The notes: a model not told the origin generated them from the sequence alone. A stretch of DNA of 64,000 bases from Tritrichomonas musculus (GCA_039105265.1 JAPFFF010000004.1:4898001-4962000); one strand, 5' to 3'; numbered from the stretch's first letter, positions 10,045 to 22,249 are shown. A program made the numbers and translations.

Positions 10045-10395
10045 TTAATATTTTTGAAAAGTCACAATACAAAAGAGTAATTTTTTAACTTTTTCCAAAT
10101 CACCTTTTGGTATTCTTATTTCTGACACAACATTAACATCAATTTCTGGGCAATCTAAAATTAGTTTGATATTTTCAATTTCATTTTTTTTTTTTTGAAT
10201 AGCTAATATCAAATATGTTGTTTGCATATTAAGGAAGCATTCATTCAAACTTTCGTTTGAATTATTGGAGATATATTGCCCAACTGAGCCATTAAATAGT
10301 CCATTTTTTTCATTGATATTATTTGTTTGAAATTGTAATAATCTTCTAACAACTGCCGTTCGATTAAACATACATGCTATATCTGTAGTTCTCAC
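10045..10395 (-). pseudogene. Ankyrin-repeat fragment
   Basis: About 115 residues have ankyrin-like sequence: ACMFNRTAVVRRLLQF at the start and YLILAIQKKKNEIENIKLILDCPEIDVNV near the end, typical of the trichomonad DUF3447/ankyrin family. The frame has no ATG at its upstream edge, so it is a piece of a larger gene. It lies upstream of the DUF3447 fragment on the same strand. Because ankyrin repeats normally follow DUF3447, the two pieces probably come from two tandem genes rather than one. Confidence 0.5.
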
Positions 10396-12639
10396 GACTT
10401 TGAATTTTTATTTTTAAATAATTATTATTTACAAAATAAAGTGCTTCTAAAAACGATGATCCACTCAAATTCACCTTTTTGATTAAGGGAGTAGTCCAAT
10501 TTACATTTTTCATTCAAAATTTCATATTTTCGCGATGGTGAAAAAATTGAATTTTCTCCATGTTTAAAAGAGATACAAAATTAATTTATATATATTTATA
10601 ATTATCAAATGCAGAATAATTTATATTTTATAATTAGAATAAAAAATATCCTGATAAAGCTTATCAATTTATTTCATATTTCAAAATTTTTTCATTCGGA
10701 TATTTATTAAGTATGGTACTGATCAAGGAAAACAGACAAATTGAATACTTTGGAAACTTTTTCTATGCATGGTCTCAAAAAAAAAATGATATTTTCTTAA
10801 GGCTTTCAAAATATTGAATAAATTTTGCTTTTTTCTCAATTTTTATTTTTTTTTTCTGAGCTAAAGTGGATAAGCATTCAAATAAAAAATATTGAATTAA
10901 AATAAAAAAATAGAAATATCTGATTGAAAATCGAATATATCCATTTCTTTACCAAAATAATCTGAATATTATGGATATTTCTTTCTAATTATTCATTTTG
11001 CAAAATACTTTATTTTTTTTATTTTTATCAGAAAAATTGAATATCATTCAAAATAGCTACATTCAAATATAAATATGATTTTCTTTAAACTGTTCAAAGA
11101 AATTACAATAATAACCACAAAATTTATATCAATAGATTATATAATAATTTTTAATAGCAAACCAGAATGATTCTTCATTCATTTAACAATTCAAGAAATA
11201 GTGAAATTTAAGAGTGTTAAATACCCTGAACCATTTTATGTAATACGATCTGAATTACAATTTAATCTATTCACTTGGTAATGTATCTGCACCTAAATGT
11301 TTTGATGATACATTTCTTTAATAAATATATGATTCAACAAAAAAAAAGCAAATTTTTAAAGCATATGAATGGCCCGAAATCAAACAATTTTAATTTTTCG
11401 GTTACAAAGCTAAAATTCGATCACTTTTTGATGAAATTGAGAAAGTCAAGAATAATCAAATCACGAGATGATATATGATATGTTGATTTGAATTATAGTG
11501 TAAATGTTTCTGATACAATAATATCTAGCAAAATCAAGATAATAAAAAAGTTAATATGAAAATTTTATATATGATAGTTAATCATTAAAAAAAAATACAA
11601 ATGTAATTTAATTAGTAGTTAAAATTCAAAGTATTTCTGGTACTAATATAGAAGATAGCTTATTTAATCTTTTTGAAATTATTATAAAAAATATTTAATA
11701 TATAATTAAATCAAAGCAATCTGAGTCTTGATAAAAATATCAAAGTAATACCAAATGAAATTTGTTTAAAATGTATTTACAATTGAAAAACAAATATAAT
11801 AATCATTTGGATGTATTGCTTATACAAATCTTTTTTTTTTTTTTTTTTTCAATTATTTTATATATAAAAAGGAATAAAAATCAATTATGGAAAGATAACA
11901 GTAAAATAACAGCAACACTCTGTATAAAATTTATTTAATCTTTTAGTATCAACAATAAATATAAATTTTGAAATGATGATTGATATTGTGAAAATTTTTT
12001 TCAAATTGATTTTTCAACATTATCTTCATGAATGACAAAGAAAATAAAGTAACATAGCTATGATATACCACCTTATTAAAGATAAAAGTGGAAATACTAT
12101 TTCAAACTTTGAAATTCAAAAGAAATTTTCAAATATTTATTAAAACTTTTTATATTTGAATTTTTAATATTCAAAAGATATAATAAACTATACATGAGAT
12201 TAATACTAAGTATTAATTGAAAATACCTTATGTATATGAATTAAATAGTATTTTATATGCATTTATTAGGTGAAAATAGAGTTGTCTTGTTAGTTGTCAC
12301 TTTTTATGCCTGACTTTTTTTCATCGAGGTGACGATGTGCTCATAAAATACCGATATAAAAATAAACGTATAAACAGAAATAAATTTTTTTGGCAAAAAG
12401 AAGAGCTTAAAACAAAGCTTGATATTTTTCAAATAATATAAAGTTTATAAACTTTAAAAATAATTTGTTTCTTATAAATGATGGCACTTTATTATAAATA
12501 TATAATAAATGATATCTTGTATTTGTATAACTAGAAAACTTGAGAAAACTAAAAAAATCAATCAAAATTAGTTGAGGTTTTATTCGATTTTTTGAGATTT
12601 AAATTGAATTAATTCAAAGTTTTAATCAGAAAGTTATAT
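10396..12639. other. Long AT-rich region with faint coding scraps
   Basis: No intact gene. A protein-like stretch lies at about 11340-11480 on the plus strand (KAYEWPEIKQF and YKAKIRSLFDEIEKVKN in one phase), probably a gene relic. A T tract is present near 11832. I see no RNA gene or clear repeat. Confidence 0.4.
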
Positions 12640-12762
12640 AATAAATCAAAAACAAATCAGAGATGTTCAAATGGATGAATGCTATGATTATAATAAGAAG
12701 ATATTTATTGAAACCATTTACTCATCAGCAAATGTAATAAGTGAAAATGAAGATATAGATGA
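12640..12762 (+). mobile_element. Left part of an older Polinton gene relic interrupted by a younger element
   Basis: The plus strand encodes a stretch (MDECYDYNKKIFIETIYSS) closely similar to the minus-strand gene inside the neighbouring insert. The family is therefore the same Polinton gene in opposite orientation. It is an old, broken copy, and the matching continuation lies beyond the insert at about 14749-14900. Confidence 0.65.
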
Positions 12763-13020
12763 AGTTGGATATGGTAGTGGGTGTTGCACACCACACTACA
12801 CACATGAAACTTACACTTTTGGTCTATTTTAATAACGAAAATGACAATCAATTAGCAATGTCATGATTTACGTCTAGTGGCGCGTATATTTAATGTATAA
12901 CCTCAACGTCAGAGCAGTTGGTGATGATTTCATGTGTTGTTATCATAAATGATATAACAATGAATGAAATATAATTTATTGATGTCATAAATGAAACGCT
13001 TAACTGACCCAATCGATTAC
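12763..13020 (+). repeat. Left terminal inverted repeat of the short Polinton element
   Basis: Matches 14491-14748 in reverse complement over 258 bp with about two differences. It starts with AG, and the direct repeat gatga lies immediately outside it at 12758-12762. Confidence 0.85.
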
Positions 13021-13140
13021 GAGCGAATCGAATTAATTTATTTTCAACCATTGAGTGTTCTGTTGAAACGAGATGATAAGACATTGAGTCAACAAATGAA
13101 GAAATTGAAAGAAGAGACAAAAATAAAAATGTTTACTGAT

Positions 13141-13506
13141 GAAACGTTTAACATACATTTTTGACATCATCAATGAATTTATTAAATGCTTCAATTATTG
13201 TTTTTGCTCCTTTCCCAACCAATGGATAACTGTAAACTTTGCGTGTGTTGATATTAATGAACATCAAATAATTTAATTCTTTTGTCTGTTATTAATGAAC
13301 GTGTCCATTTGATATCCTCCAGAATGTTTTGAATAGATGTTCATATATTTTGGTTTGTCTGGTACAACATCATGAATGATATTATTTTTCAAATATTCTC
13401 TTGCTTCCTTTTCATTAAATCCATATCTTTTCGCTAGTTGTACAATTTTTGATGGTGTCCGCCATGGATAACGATTATATAAATCTTCAATTGACTTGAA
13501 AGTCAT
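13141..13506 (-). pseudogene. Polinton integrase, N-terminal and core-start sequence
   Basis: The stretch 13273-13506 encodes a helix-turn-helix-like opening (IEDLYNRYPWRTPSKIVQLAKRYG) and then PKYMNIYSKHSGGYQMDTFIN, where the catalytic core of retroviral-type integrases begins. Sequence further along the strand (INTRKVYSYPLVGKGAKTI) fits the next strands of that fold. It belongs to the c-integrase family of Polintons. It is part of a broken element. Confidence 0.6.
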
Positions 13507-13581
13507 TTTATATATATAACAACCTCTGATGATTCATCATCTGCATTTCAATCATAAAACTTTCAGTAACTGGTAATAATT

Positions 13582-14277
13582 TTACATTTTATAATCACGA
13601 CCACTATAAAATTCAATCCAAAATGTTTGGTCAGTAGAATTCAATTTGAAATATTTGATTGGTGAGAAGTTTTGATAACTATTTCCAACATATCCCTTGC
13701 TTGTTTCTTCAGCTATTGATGAATACACTTTGCAACTGTGTCTTTCCCATACATTCTCAAATTTAATTTCTTTCATTCATTTTCCTTCAACCTTGTCATC
13801 AGTGATGTCCATATAATTGTTTGGGTCATTTTGAAATGGCTCAAAGCCAACATTCATGATATCCGCAAAATCGCATTTCACATGTGGTTCGTTATACTGT
13901 TCTTTGTTATTTTTGTCATAATGTCTATATTTAAATTTAATAGCTATTTCAACATTACACAATTTATTTTTATCATCTTCATCTACTTCATCTTCCTTTA
14001 GTTCATTCGCTGCTGAATAAATGGTTTCAATGAATGTCTTTTTGTTGTAGTCATAGTATCCATCCATTTGAACATCTTTAATTCGTTTTTGATTTTTGAT
14101 ATACATCTCGGGTATCTCTTCATCATTAATGAAAAACTTTGGATAACCTTCTTTCCATTGATAATTATTGTAATGTCTAAAAGCGATATTCAATTGTTCA
14201 TTCATATCTTTCCATATTTCTCTCAAATCCTTGTCTGTTGATAGCCATGAAACAAAATAACATTCAACTTGACTCAC
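13582..14277 (-). pseudogene. Conserved Polinton gene of unknown, probably structural role
   Basis: Two open stretches on the minus strand (13777-14277 and 13582-13776) belong to a protein that also occurs, diverged, in the 22.6-30.7 kb element. Shared landmarks are a DLREIW/DLREIY segment and QMDGYYDYNKKTFIETIYS versus QMDGFYENESFKEIIYS. I do not recognise it as a named Polinton protein. Its place directly upstream of the integrase in both elements suggests a conserved gene order. The copy is broken. Confidence 0.5.
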
Positions 14278-14490
14278 TTTCGATGTGTTATTTCTGAAAT
14301 ATTGACTTTGATATTGAATTCCAATTTACGACGTCTCGCTAACATCCATATTGTACGAAAGCAAATAATTGTCTCTCCTCTGTCTGCAGTACACCAATCA
14401 ACTGGCAAATTAAAAAAAAAATCTATTTGGTCTGTCATTGTCTTGCTTTCCATCTTCCCTGAAGAACACGTATTCTTTTGGTATTGGTGT

Positions 14491-14748
14491 GTAATCGATT
14501 GGGTCAGTTAAGCGTTTCATTTATGACATCAATAAATTATATTTCATTCATTGTTATATCATTTATGATAGCAACACATGAAATCATCACCAACTGCTCT
14601 GACGTTGAGGTTATACATTAAATATACGCGCCACTAGACGTAAATCATGACATTGCTAATTGATTGTCATTTTCGTTATTAAAATAGACCAAAAGTGTAA
14701 GTTTCATGTGTGTAGTGTGGTGTGCAACACCCACTACCATATCTAACT
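14491..14748 (-). repeat. Right terminal inverted repeat of the short Polinton element
   Basis: Reverse complement of 12763-13020. It is followed directly by gatga at 14749-14753, the second copy of the target duplication. Confidence 0.85.
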
Positions 14749-14900
14749 GATGATAAAAATATATTATAATATGTTGATTTAAGGTTTAAATTTGAGAATT
14801 CATGGGCATTCACTAAAAGTTTATTCATCAATATCTGAAGAAGAAAGTAAGAAATATTTTGGTAATAATTATCAAAAATTATGACAATTAAATATTATAA
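14749..14900 (+). mobile_element. Right part of the older Polinton gene relic
   Basis: The plus strand has sequence related to the conserved Polinton gene of the neighbouring insert, including KVYSSISEEESKKYFGNNY versus KVYSSIAEETSKGYVGNSY. It is the other side of the relic at 12640-12762. It is old and broken. Confidence 0.6.
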
Positions 14901-14940
14901 ACTGAATTCAACTGACCAAGAATTTGGATTGAATTCTATA

Positions 14941-15019
14941 GTTGACGATGTTCTTTCTGTTGTGTCTTCCTAGCTTTTTTTTCTTTCTTCATTATTAGCA
15001 TATTTACTTTTCCTTCCAC

Positions 15020-15030
<11 letters not shown>
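14941..15030 (-). other. Short basic coding-like scrap
   Basis: The minus strand reads a Lys/Arg-rich stretch with an AT-hook-like RGRKSKYA core. Similar basic tails occur in mobile-element proteins, so it may belong to the older Polinton copy. The assignment is weak. Confidence 0.25.

Positions 15031-15080
<50 letters not shown>
15026..15080. repeat. Homopolymer run of 55 T
   Basis: Fifty-five consecutive T residues, the longest homopolymer in the window. Its exact length may be an assembly estimate. Confidence 0.9.
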
Positions 15081-15083
<3 letters not shown>

Positions 15084-16900
15084 TTCGCTGATGATTCCAA
15101 TTTAGACAATGGTTTAATTGGTATTTGATTGAATTGATTTAAACTTAATTCATTTTTGTTAAGACTCTTTCAATATGATTGTGCTATTAATTGTACTAAT
15201 TAGTCATTTCATTTATGTATAATCGAATGAAGAATGACAATTGATGAAATGTCTGTACTAGACTTCAAACTATAATGTTGCATAATGGTTAAAAATTATA
15301 TCTTTTGGCAAGTTGAAATTAATTTCAACAAAGATTATCAATCCCAAATACACATATTTGCTAATGCTATATGTTTTCAGCATCAATTAGCATATCCAAC
15401 TAAGTTTATGATCTTTTAATTACGTTTATCTGAAGAATAATTGATTTTGAAATGTACACTTCCTTAAATATACTATGAATAAAATCTGATTTCTTATAGT
15501 CTTTTCTTGTAGATCCAAGAATTATTTGACTTTGCAGATCAAACATCTTATAGTCCTTTCGTATATTTACCTTATTGTTTATTACATTATATTTATAAAC
15601 AAATTAATCTACCAATTATCTCAGTTTCTCACTTGTTTCAATTAATAATTGATGTATTTTGGCATATTGCAGACAGGATTTTAAAAATGGTTCCTCAAAA
15701 ACTCGAAAATCTGTGAAATATTAGGTTCTTCAACCGAGCATAGCTCATATTTCAATGTCATTGTAAAAATATTTGTCATTAGATGTTATAAATCTTATAT
15801 GTTCTTTTCCAATTGCCTTCAGAAATTACTCTAAATAAGATTAAAAATGACTTTGTTTAACAGTTTCATTTTTTGGGCCTCTGAAAAATAGAATGTAAAA
15901 GAACTTTAAAAGATTTATATCACATTACGATTACATCCATAAGATAAAATAATATTTTTTTCATCAGAAAGAATATGTTTCTATAAATATTAAGGTAAAG
16001 ATGAATTGAAATTGAAATTGAGAGATCTAAAAGACTTGTAAATGGTTTGTTAAGTTTTATTTCATTTTTGATGAGGAGGATGGATCATCAAACATCAGAC
16101 CATTTCATGACTGTATAATAATGAACTTATATATTTATTTTTTTTGCTAGCATGACATCAACTTAATATTGTAACACCAATTAAAACAATTTTGTCTATT
16201 TAACAATTAAAAGTTTCTTTCTCGATGTATCTTTAAGAAAGCATTAGCAACATTATAAAGTTTAAATAAGATAAACACCGAATTCAATCCATTATTGCAT
16301 AAATGAACATACATTGTTAAACTCTTGCGTTATTTTATCATTACAGGATGTTATTGAAATATATTTCATTACATATATCCAATATTTGTTAAGTATCTAT
16401 ATGTGTAAACTCAATAATACAAAATAAAAATCAAGACTAACAATATTGATGATCGAAATTCATAAGAAAAGCAAAGAGAAGTAAATAAATTTTTGAAATA
16501 GATAATATTATAACAAACAAAATATTATTTTCTAAAAACACTTTTAAATAAATATGAGTTTTAATATATATATATACTATAAAAAGTTTATTAAATGCAT
16601 CATATATTAATCAATTCAATATATATACTAAAAATAAAATTACATTAGTGTGATTGAACTTTTTATGGTAATTTTCTTTTATATATATATATATATCAAA
16701 AATAAATAGACATTTTTTCATATATATATAAATAAAAAAATATTTTAACGAATTTTAGATAGAAAATTTATTTAAAATTTATTCAATTTTTTATATAAGA
16801 TGATTTAAATTTTGAATAATTTGACGTTATATTCATTCAATTTATTCAAATAAATATTTTTTATTTTTTTTTACATTTATATCGTACTGTCATATCACTT
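15081..16900. other. AT-rich region without genes
   Basis: No open frame, RNA gene or domain recognised. TA-dinucleotide microsatellites lie near 16567 and 16680, upstream of the transposase. Confidence 0.5.
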
Positions 16901-16906
16901 TTGCAA

Positions 16907-17809
16907 ATGCAACACAATTTATATTATAATATGAACTTTTTCTCACATGAAATGACATCTTTTTATTACGCCCTTAACAACGGACTGTTATATGCAAATG
17001 GAGCATGCGAGAGCACAGAAAACTGCAAAGGAAATTACTACATGGTGAAAGATAAATATGCTGAAACTGGCTATAGACTTCAATGCAGCCACTGCCACTG
17101 CACCAAAAGTATATTCTTTAAATCTATATTTACTAGGTCCAAGCTCCCATTGACAACGGTTTTCCACATCCTATATTGCTGGGCGAACAAATACAGGCGG
17201 GGCTTAGCGGCACATGAATGCTGTGTATCCAAACAAACTATCACAAATTTTTACCAATCATTTCGCCTTGCATGCATGCATAGACTTCATGTGCATCCCC
17301 AGCAACCAATTGGAGGGCCAGGAACAGTGGTTGAAATAGATGAATCGGTTATGACAAAAAGAAAGTACAATCGCGGACGCAAAATGTCTGAAATCTGGCT
17401 GTTCGGGGGAATATGCCGTCAAACTGGCGAAAGATTCATATTCCAAGTCCCCGAACGGTCTGCAGATTATTTAATTCCACTGATCCAAGTTTACATCAAA
17501 CCTGGAACTACCATACATTCTGATGGTTGAGCGGCATATAATGAAATCAAAAACCTGCCGCAAAACTATAATCATCTCATCGTCAATCATTCTGAAAATT
17601 TCGTTGATCCTGAAACTGGCTGCCACACTCAATCAGTTGAGCGAATGTGGCGGGAAGTTAAGCGGGTCAAACGAATAATGGAAGGAATAAATCCTATCGA
17701 CATAGATGGGTATATCGCCGAATACCTCTGGCGAAAGCATGAAGAAGTCAATTACTCAAATGGCTTTAATAAAGCAGTCATGCTTTTATATGGCTGCCCT
17801 TTTTACTAA
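16907..17809 (+). pseudogene. Merlin/ISXO2-like (IS1595-type) transposase, broken
   Basis: The protein begins with a zinc-ribbon-like region (ESTENCKGNYY then CSHCHCTKS), followed by a helix-turn-helix region and the ISXO2-like DDE domain: VEIDES carries the first Asp, IHSDG the second, and SVERMWREVKR the Glu region. The ATG is 16907 or, equally plausible, 16931. An in-frame TGA at 17528-17530 falls where the family has Trp (SDGWAAY). After it the same frame stays open to TAA at 17807-17809, ending YGCPFY. One nonsense change, TGG to TGA, therefore explains the break, and the copy is otherwise nearly full length and probably young. I could not define its terminal inverted repeats in the AT-rich flanks. 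The superfamily moves by a cut-and-paste DNA mechanism. Confidence 0.8.
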
Positions 17810-17904
17810 ATAAAAAAATAAATTTCAATAAACAAAAGTTTATTTATCATTTATTTATTTTATATTAATTTTATATCATTTTATATCAACATCATCTTCT
17901 TCAA

Positions 17905-18590
17905 CATCTTCAACTTAAACATCATCTCCTTCAGCATCATCTCCTTAAACATCATCTCCTTCAGCATCATCTCCTTAAACATCATCTCCTTAAACATCAT
18001 CTCCTTAAACATCATCTCCTTAAACATCATCTCTTTAAACATCATCTCCTTAAACATCATCTCCTTAAACATCATCTCCTTAAACATCATCTCCTTAAAC
18101 ATCATCTCCTTAAACATCTTCTCCTTAAACATCATCTCCTTAAACATCATCTCCTTAAACATCATCTCCTTAAACATCATCTCCTTAAACATCATCTCCT
18201 TAAACATCTTCTCCTTAAACATCATCTCCTTAAACATCATCTCCTTCAGCATCATCTCTTTAAACATCATCTCCTTAAACATCATCTCTTTAAACATCAT
18301 CTCCTTAAACATCATCTCCTTCAGCATCATCTCTTTAAACATCATCTCTTTAAACATCATCTCCTTAAACATCATCTCCTTAAACATCATCTCCTTAAAC
18401 ATCATCTCTTTAAACATCATCTCTTTAAACATCATCTCCTTCAGCATCATCTCTTTAAACATCATCTCCTTAAACATCATCTCCTTAAACATCATCTCCT
18501 TCAGCATCATCTTCTTAAACATCATCTCCTTCAGCATCATCTTCTTAAACATCATCTCCTTAAACATCATCTTCAACATCATCTTGACTA
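17905..18590. repeat. 15-bp minisatellite, about 45 units
   Basis: The unit is ttaaacatcatctcc, repeated head to tail with small variants (ctt for cat, cagc for aaac, ctct for ctcc). Because the unit is a multiple of three, frames without stops run right through. The minus strand could encode a 247-residue repeat of Met-Met-Phe-Lys-Glu (17881-18624). That product has no natural composition, and I regard the frame as a by-product of the repeat. It begins about 100 bases after the broken Merlin transposase. Confidence 0.9.
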
Positions 18591-18624
18591 AATAGGACTC
18601 AAGGAGGAAACTTTTGATTTTCAA

Positions 18625-19335
18625 TAATATTTCCTTATCTTTAGTTAAAATAACATTATCTTAAATAATATGAGTCATGCTAGAACTTTTTAATTGCACC
18701 AAAACAAAAATATCAATCAAATCAATTCTGCGCACTTTTTAATAATTGAAAATTTGAAATGAGCCAAAAAAAGTTGTATTATTCAATTAATGTTGATAAA
18801 GAACTAAATAAAAAAGATTTCATTTCAAATATTGATTTCTTAATTTTGCTTGAAAGTAGGATTTCTGTTCACAAATGAAACAAATTCAATATTTACGAAT
18901 AAAAAAATGTGTCATTTCTTCAAAATTGGGAAACAATATTGAAATCAAAAGATAAAAGTTCATAGAAGGTAATTCAAAAATGAATCATCAATGATTATGA
19001 TTTCATTCTGTAAAAGTTAAAGAAGAATTCGCTTGTTGTCTTTGAAAATATCGAAGATTTCTGAATTTGACAAGGATTGATTGATTGATTTTTTAAGGAA
19101 TATAAGAATTTGATTGATCAATTGGTCAGAAAGAGGAGCTCGGCAATGATTATCACTGATTTTCAATATTAAAATTAATAATATTTTACGTTCATGTTTG
19201 ATATCTCTGTCATTGTCAATGAAATCACATTTTTTTTAAAGTTCTTGAATACTACATTCAACTTCAACCTGAAATGACCACCAATTTAAAGCCTAGGCTT
19301 ATGATTAAAATGGAAAACTCAAAAAATGCATTTGA
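18625..19335. other. AT-rich region, no gene seen
   Basis: No domain, RNA gene or structured repeat recognised. Confidence 0.5.
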
Positions 19336-20315
19336 ATATTAATAGAAATATATTGTGAGCAAAATAAAATATTTTTGTACATATAATATATTTATTCATA
19401 TTATTTTTAAATTGGAAATATTTATTTATATAATTATTGCTATATATACAATTATATATTTCATATTAATTAATTATATATATTTTCAAATAACTAATAT
19501 AAAGCTTTTTTTCCAATTTAAAAATAATATGAATAAATATATTAAAGTAATCCGAAAAACCCACTCCTAACCGCTAAAAACCAGTTCCGAAAAAAAAATT
19601 CTCTCAATTTTTGTTTAATATTTGTGTTAAATTCATATTTGCATATTCAAAATACTAAAAAAAGTTCTCAAAAAGTTAAAAAAAAGATGAAAGAAAAAAA
19701 ACATTTTTTATGGAGTTATTATATAATGAAATAAGGGGAAAAACTTAAATCTAATTGTTAAATATGCTAATATTATATATTTTATTAACAACATTCTATT
19801 TTTTTAATAGTAATAAATTTCTATTAAATTCTGAGAAATAGTTTTAGAAGTAGTAGTATTAAAGGCTTGTAAGTTCGCCTTTCTTTCTATGATTGTCGTT
19901 CATACGCTTTAAAAGCTTAGAATCTTGGCATTTCTATTTATTTGCATATATTTGTTTAGGTCAAACTTATCCGGTTTGAGAAATGGCAGGATCTAATTTG
20001 TACTTAGCATCATTTTGATTTGTTGCCGAATAATAATTGCTATATTGGAAAACTCTTTGATAATGATTGAAGAGCCAAAATAAAAGATTGACCAAGTTTC
20101 ATTCAAAAAGTTTCAAAAATTTTATAAAAATAAATTGAAAAGGAAAAAAGTCGGAACTGGTATTCACTTTTTCAATAAGATAATAACAAACTCGAACTTT
20201 TTGAATTTTAAAAAAGGTTTGGGAACTGGTTTTTAGCGGTTAGGAACGGGTTTTTTTGTTAACTTTATATGTACAAAAATGTTTTATTTTGCTCACAATA
20301 TATTTCTATTAATAT
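19336..20315. mobile_element. Non-coding inverted-repeat element (MITE-like), about 980 bp
   Basis: The ends share aatagaaatatattgtgagc and a continuation tttttgtacatata in inverted orientation. A further pair (cctaaccgctaaaaaccagt, near 19562, and its complement near 20235) lies inside. It carries no coding capacity, so it is non-autonomous. Its left arm is interrupted by a smaller palindromic element (19385-19543). Confidence 0.65.
19385..19543. mobile_element. 159-bp palindromic mini-element nested in a larger one
   Basis: Arms of about 35 bp (19385-19419 and 19509-19543) are near-perfect inverted repeats containing attcatattatttttaaatt. It splits the left arm of the 980-bp inverted-repeat element, whereas the right arm lacks it, so it arrived later. 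Confidence 0.7.
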
Positions 20316-20503
20316 ATACAATTTTTAACTTTTTTGCTAAAAAAATGGGATTTTAACGAAAAATGAGATTTTTTATGCAAAAAAAAATTATTTTATTAGT
20401 AAAAAAAATATAAGAGGTAAATAAATTTATGACATTACAATAAAACAAAAACTAGCTATAATTGAGATACCAAAAATACAATCTACAATTATGATAAAGT
20501 TAT

Positions 20504-21965
20504 AGTTGGTGGACATAATTCTGTTTTAGAGACATAATTATGTTTTCACATCATTTCTATATATTCAAATTGGACTTTTAAAAAAACAATTGTAGAACAA
20601 TTAATATCATATTGGATACATTCTATTCCCAGATTTTCATTCACTTTTATCAAACTAAATTTGATCAAAAATATGATATCGAATTTTTAATTTCTGAATA
20701 TTTTTTTATTATTTGAAAAAAATTATAATTTACTTTTTATCTATAATTAAAATGTATCATTATTATTTATTGAAATAAAATAGATAATTAGAAAAAATGG
20801 TTTCATTTTCATTTCACTACTCAAAAAACTCATTTCATATCACATTTCATACTTTTACCATAAAAAAAAGGTTGTTTTAATTTGCTCTAACATTGTTATT
20901 ATTTTAGAATATAATGTATATATTATATTTTAGAAAAAAATTTATTGAAATAATAATTATATAAAAAGAAAAAGTGTTTTCAAAATATGACAAAAATCAT
21001 TCATACAAAATTACAAATTTTGAAAAATGAGTTTATTTTATTTCAAATTAGATGCAGTATTAACCATCTATATGATTCATATAATATATTAAATATAATA
21101 ATATGGTTGAAAAAGAATCAATCTTGGAAAAATTTCATTTTTCTTTTTTTCATTCAAAATCATTCATAAATCACTCATGCATAATTGATATGATTTCAGA
21201 ATTTCATTATTTGATAACACATACAATGAAATATATTATTAATCCTCTAAAAATCATTGTTGCCCATCAAGATTTCAGGTTTTTCTAAGAAATATACAAA
21301 TTTCACTTTTTTATTTTTTCTATTATAATAGCATTAAAAATAGCAATTAATCAATAAATATTAGGTAAGTATAGAAGAACTATTAAAATAATGAAAATAA
21401 TTTCTCAATGTCTAAAATTGAAAGTCTTTTTAAGTTATTTCAGAAGTTACTCTTTTTCATTAAGGTAATAGATCTTGAGTAGAACCGCCAATTTTATTCT
21501 TTCAATATCATTATACTATATGCATTATATCAAATATTTAAATAAAAATTTAAAAGTTTTTATTTTTTATTGGAAAAAAACAAAAAAGTGATATGATTTT
21601 TAACTTTATTTTGTGCATCAAAATTTTCTTATATGAAAGTTTTTAGATATCAATTATCTGATAAAATTATATCATTACTGATTATGAATTAATGATATTA
21701 TTATTAAATCCCAAGTTTCAATTATTGAGAATAAAATAAGAATTTTGACTTTTTTTTTACATTAATGGCAAAATTTCATATAAATCAAAAATATAATAGA
21801 TCATTTAATTAAATAATGATGTACATAAAATACATTAATAAAACATATAATATTATCAAATTATCTTTAAAAAGTATTGAGAAAAATGTGTTTTATTTTT
21901 GTGTACCATTCAAAAAGTTGAGCAAACATGATTATGTCCCAAAAACATAATTATGTCCACCAACT
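20504..21965. mobile_element. Non-coding element with short inverted termini
   Basis: The ends read agttggtggacataatt and its complement, with similarity for about 38 bp. The inside is AT-rich, without a transposase. It is probably a non-autonomous DNA transposon about 1.46 kb long. A TA-type target duplication is possible but cannot be told from the AT-rich flanks. Confidence 0.5.
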
Positions 21966-22249
21966 ATATATCAACTATATTCTGCAATTTATGCTTATAA
22001 ATATTTATATCGTATAGAAAGGCAGAAACTAATCTACATGTTTAGCTGACTCCCATCTTTTATAATTTAATTTAATTTTTGATGAGTGCTGAATTTGTTA
22101 ACTATATAAAAATTTTTGTAGAGATTCGTGGGTATACATTATTTTTTGATTATTATTCAATATATATTGAATAATTATATAACAACACAATCATATATAA
22201 ACAGTAGAAATAAATACATAGTAGATATATAAATAACATTTTTTCAAAA
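21966..22249. other. AT-rich spacer
   Basis: Nothing recognised between the 1.46-kb inverted-repeat element and the perfect palindrome. Confidence 0.5.

Larger units (their letters stand above)
12763..14748 (-). mobile_element. Short Polinton (Maverick)-derived element with long inverted termini
   Basis: The termini are about 258-bp inverted repeats (12763-13020 and 14491-14748) that differ at only about two positions, so the insertion is recent. Both ends begin with AG, as Polintons do, and a 5-bp direct repeat (gatga) flanks the element. It carries a conserved gene of unknown, probably structural role, followed by integrase sequence, both on the minus strand. It is much shorter than a full Polinton and is broken, with several interruptions. 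It inserted into an older copy of one of its own genes. Confidence 0.75.

Noticed and set aside
9790-10080. Cys/Phe/Ser-rich plus-strand frame
   Set aside because: It is opposite to the coiled-coil and ankyrin fragments, starts with a non-ATG region, and has an implausible composition.
17528-17530. TGA as selenocysteine or a recoded codon in the transposase
   Set aside because: Other genes use TGA nowhere in frame, the family has Trp here, and no SECIS-like structure is evident. A nonsense change is simpler.
17881-18624. 247-residue Met-Met-Phe-Lys-Glu protein
   Set aside because: It is explained by a 15-bp minisatellite with unit length divisible by three. No promoter or domain is seen.
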